Under the pieces are notes generated by a model, which saw only the letters and a program-made list of their open reading frames with translations, did no database searches and was not told the origin of the DNA. Of a stretch of DNA of 5,321 nucleotides, positions 4,579 to 5,321 are shown piece by piece; positions within the stretch are counted from its first letter, which is position 1; every line of letters begins with the position of its first letter. The translations under genes and the position numbers were made by a program. This DNA is from Methanocella_A sp035319305 (lineage in GTDB: Archaea > Halobacteriota > Methanocellia > Methanocellales > Methanocellaceae). Where the stretch lies: contig DATHCY010000097.1 in NCBI GenBank assembly GCA_035319305.1, forward strand, positions 1 through 5,321, in the 5' to 3' direction.

Positions 4579-5321
4579 TTATTTTCTGAGTTTTCTCAAA
4601 ATTGAAGCGCCAAGGGTGATTAATATGGCCCCTGTGGTGAGGCCGGTAATGGCCGGGCCGGTCCAGCCGGTATTCGTAGCGGTCGATTCAGGTTTAGGTG
4701 TGGGTGATGGCACCATGATCTGGCCGGTAAGCGTCAGGTCTTGGTCTGTCGACTCTAGGTGTACTCTTGCGGTGTAGTTACCATATGAGCTGTTGGGGAC
4801 GGCGGTTTTAACGTAGAACTCTGAGGCTTTGCCGGGTTCGATTCTGATCCGGCCTCCGGGGATGCCATCTAGGTAATATGGCCAGTTTTCGCCGATCTCC
4901 GCGTTCGCTTGAATAGTTATAGGGAACTTCCAGCTGTTATATACTCGAACTGGGATGGTCAGCGGTTCCCCTGGGGATAGGTTGTATTCTGGGTATCCTT
5001 CCGGGGTTCGATTGGAGTTCATTATGATCGCGTCGTAATATGGTGTTCCTTCCACCCTGACTTTTAGCGTGATGCCGGCTGGTTTGGTATCTGAGCCGTT
5101 GAGCGTCGCGTTGATTGTATAGTTCCCGGGGGCGGTATCTTTGGGGATATATACATTAAGGTCTGTGCTCGCTGTTTTTCCGGCGGGGATGTAGAATTCG
5201 GTTCCGTTGTCGGTGTCAACGTTCCAGCCGGGGGGAATGTCGCTGATGAGGAGTTGCATATCTTTGCCAACCGCGTAGCTGTTTTCGGCGGTGAGTACGA
5301 AGTTCGTTGTGCTTCCTGCTT
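4579..5321 (-). CDS. Cell-surface protein with tandem beta-sandwich domains and C-terminal anchor (5' end outside window)
   Basis: The minus-strand frame is open to the window edge, so 246 C-terminal residues of a longer protein are visible; the first Met (5257-5259) is internal. Two tandem Ig-like/NEW3-like units are recognisable. IPAGKTAS...APGNYTINATL in the first aligns with IEPGKASE...SYGNYTARVHL in the second. A Pro/Thr-rich linker (VPSPTPKPESTATNTG) follows, then a hydrophobic helix (AITGLTTGAILITLGASIL, about 221-241) and a basic tail RKLRK. This is the layout of an archaeal exported protein held in the membrane by its C-terminus. Seven Asn-X-Ser/Thr sequons (NGT, NYT, NAT, NGS, NRT, NSS, NYT) suggest heavy N-glycosylation. 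Its role could be adhesion, envelope structure or substrate presentation; the missing N-terminal part would decide. It converges on the nrpR pair and shows no functional link with it. Confidence 0.82.
   Translation of the reverse strand, partial: AGSTTNFVLTAENSYAVGKDMQLLISDIPPGWNVDTDNGTEFYIPAGKTASTDLNVYIPKDTAPGNYTINATLNGSDTKPAGITLKVRVEGTPYYDAIIMNSNRTPEGYPEYNLSPGEPLTIPVRVYNSWKFPITIQANAEIGENWPYYLDGIPGGRIRIEPGKASEFYVKTAVPNSSYGNYTARVHLESTDQDLTLTGQIMVPSPTPKPESTATNTGWTGPAITGLTTGAILITLGASILRKLRK

Noticed and set aside
3998..4579. Long minus-strand open frames (193 and 156 residues) opposite DUF2124
   Set aside because: They are antisense to a recognisable family protein; their His/Pro/Thr-rich composition is what the reverse of a G/T-rich gene gives.

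Overview
The window looks like a chromosomal segment of a euryarchaeal methanogen, plausibly near Methanocella or Methanosarcina, although the genus is an inference. Three things point there. The purine gene is the short archaeal form of PurA. An NrpR nitrogen repressor is present, a family known from methanogens and relatives. It is followed by a DUF2124 protein, also a methanogen-centred family. Short Shine-Dalgarno sites, AT-rich TATA-like boxes and a T-tract terminator candidate fit archaeal gene expression. No transposon, integrase, CRISPR array, tRNA or rRNA was seen.

Layout. Bases 1-387 (+) are the C-terminal third of adenylosuccinate synthetase (purA), cut by the window edge. Its stop codon overlaps the start of a 59-residue Trm112-like zinc-ribbon protein (384-563). 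A non-coding stretch of about 350 bases (564-910) holds several hairpins, a TATA-like box and short inverted and direct repeats, and leads into a complete CTP synthase gene (pyrG, 911-2488). A second AT-rich non-coding stretch (2489-2955) has a T-tract terminator candidate for pyrG and the promoter and leader of nrpR. The nrpR gene (2956-3936) and a DUF2124 gene (3947-4456) are 10 bases apart and are probably cotranscribed. After a 122-base convergent gap with a 22-bp near-perfect palindrome, the minus strand carries the C-terminal part of a cell-surface protein (4579-5321, 5' end outside the window). It has tandem beta-sandwich-like domains, many N-glycosylation sequons and a C-terminal membrane anchor.

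How the genes relate. PurA (IMP plus aspartate to adenylosuccinate) and PyrG (UTP plus glutamine to CTP) both put nitrogen into nucleotides. NrpR is the 2-oxoglutarate-responsive repressor of nitrogen assimilation genes in methanogens. A link between them is possible but not shown. I saw no canonical GGAA-N6-TTCC NrpR operator in the intergenic regions, only a wider-spaced GGAATT-N9-AATTCC dyad upstream of pyrG. The genes themselves are mostly housekeeping. The less ordinary signals are in the non-coding DNA (pyrG leader, nrpR leader, convergent palindrome) and in the uncharacterised DUF2124 partner of nrpR. I do not see convincing evidence of a wholly new system.
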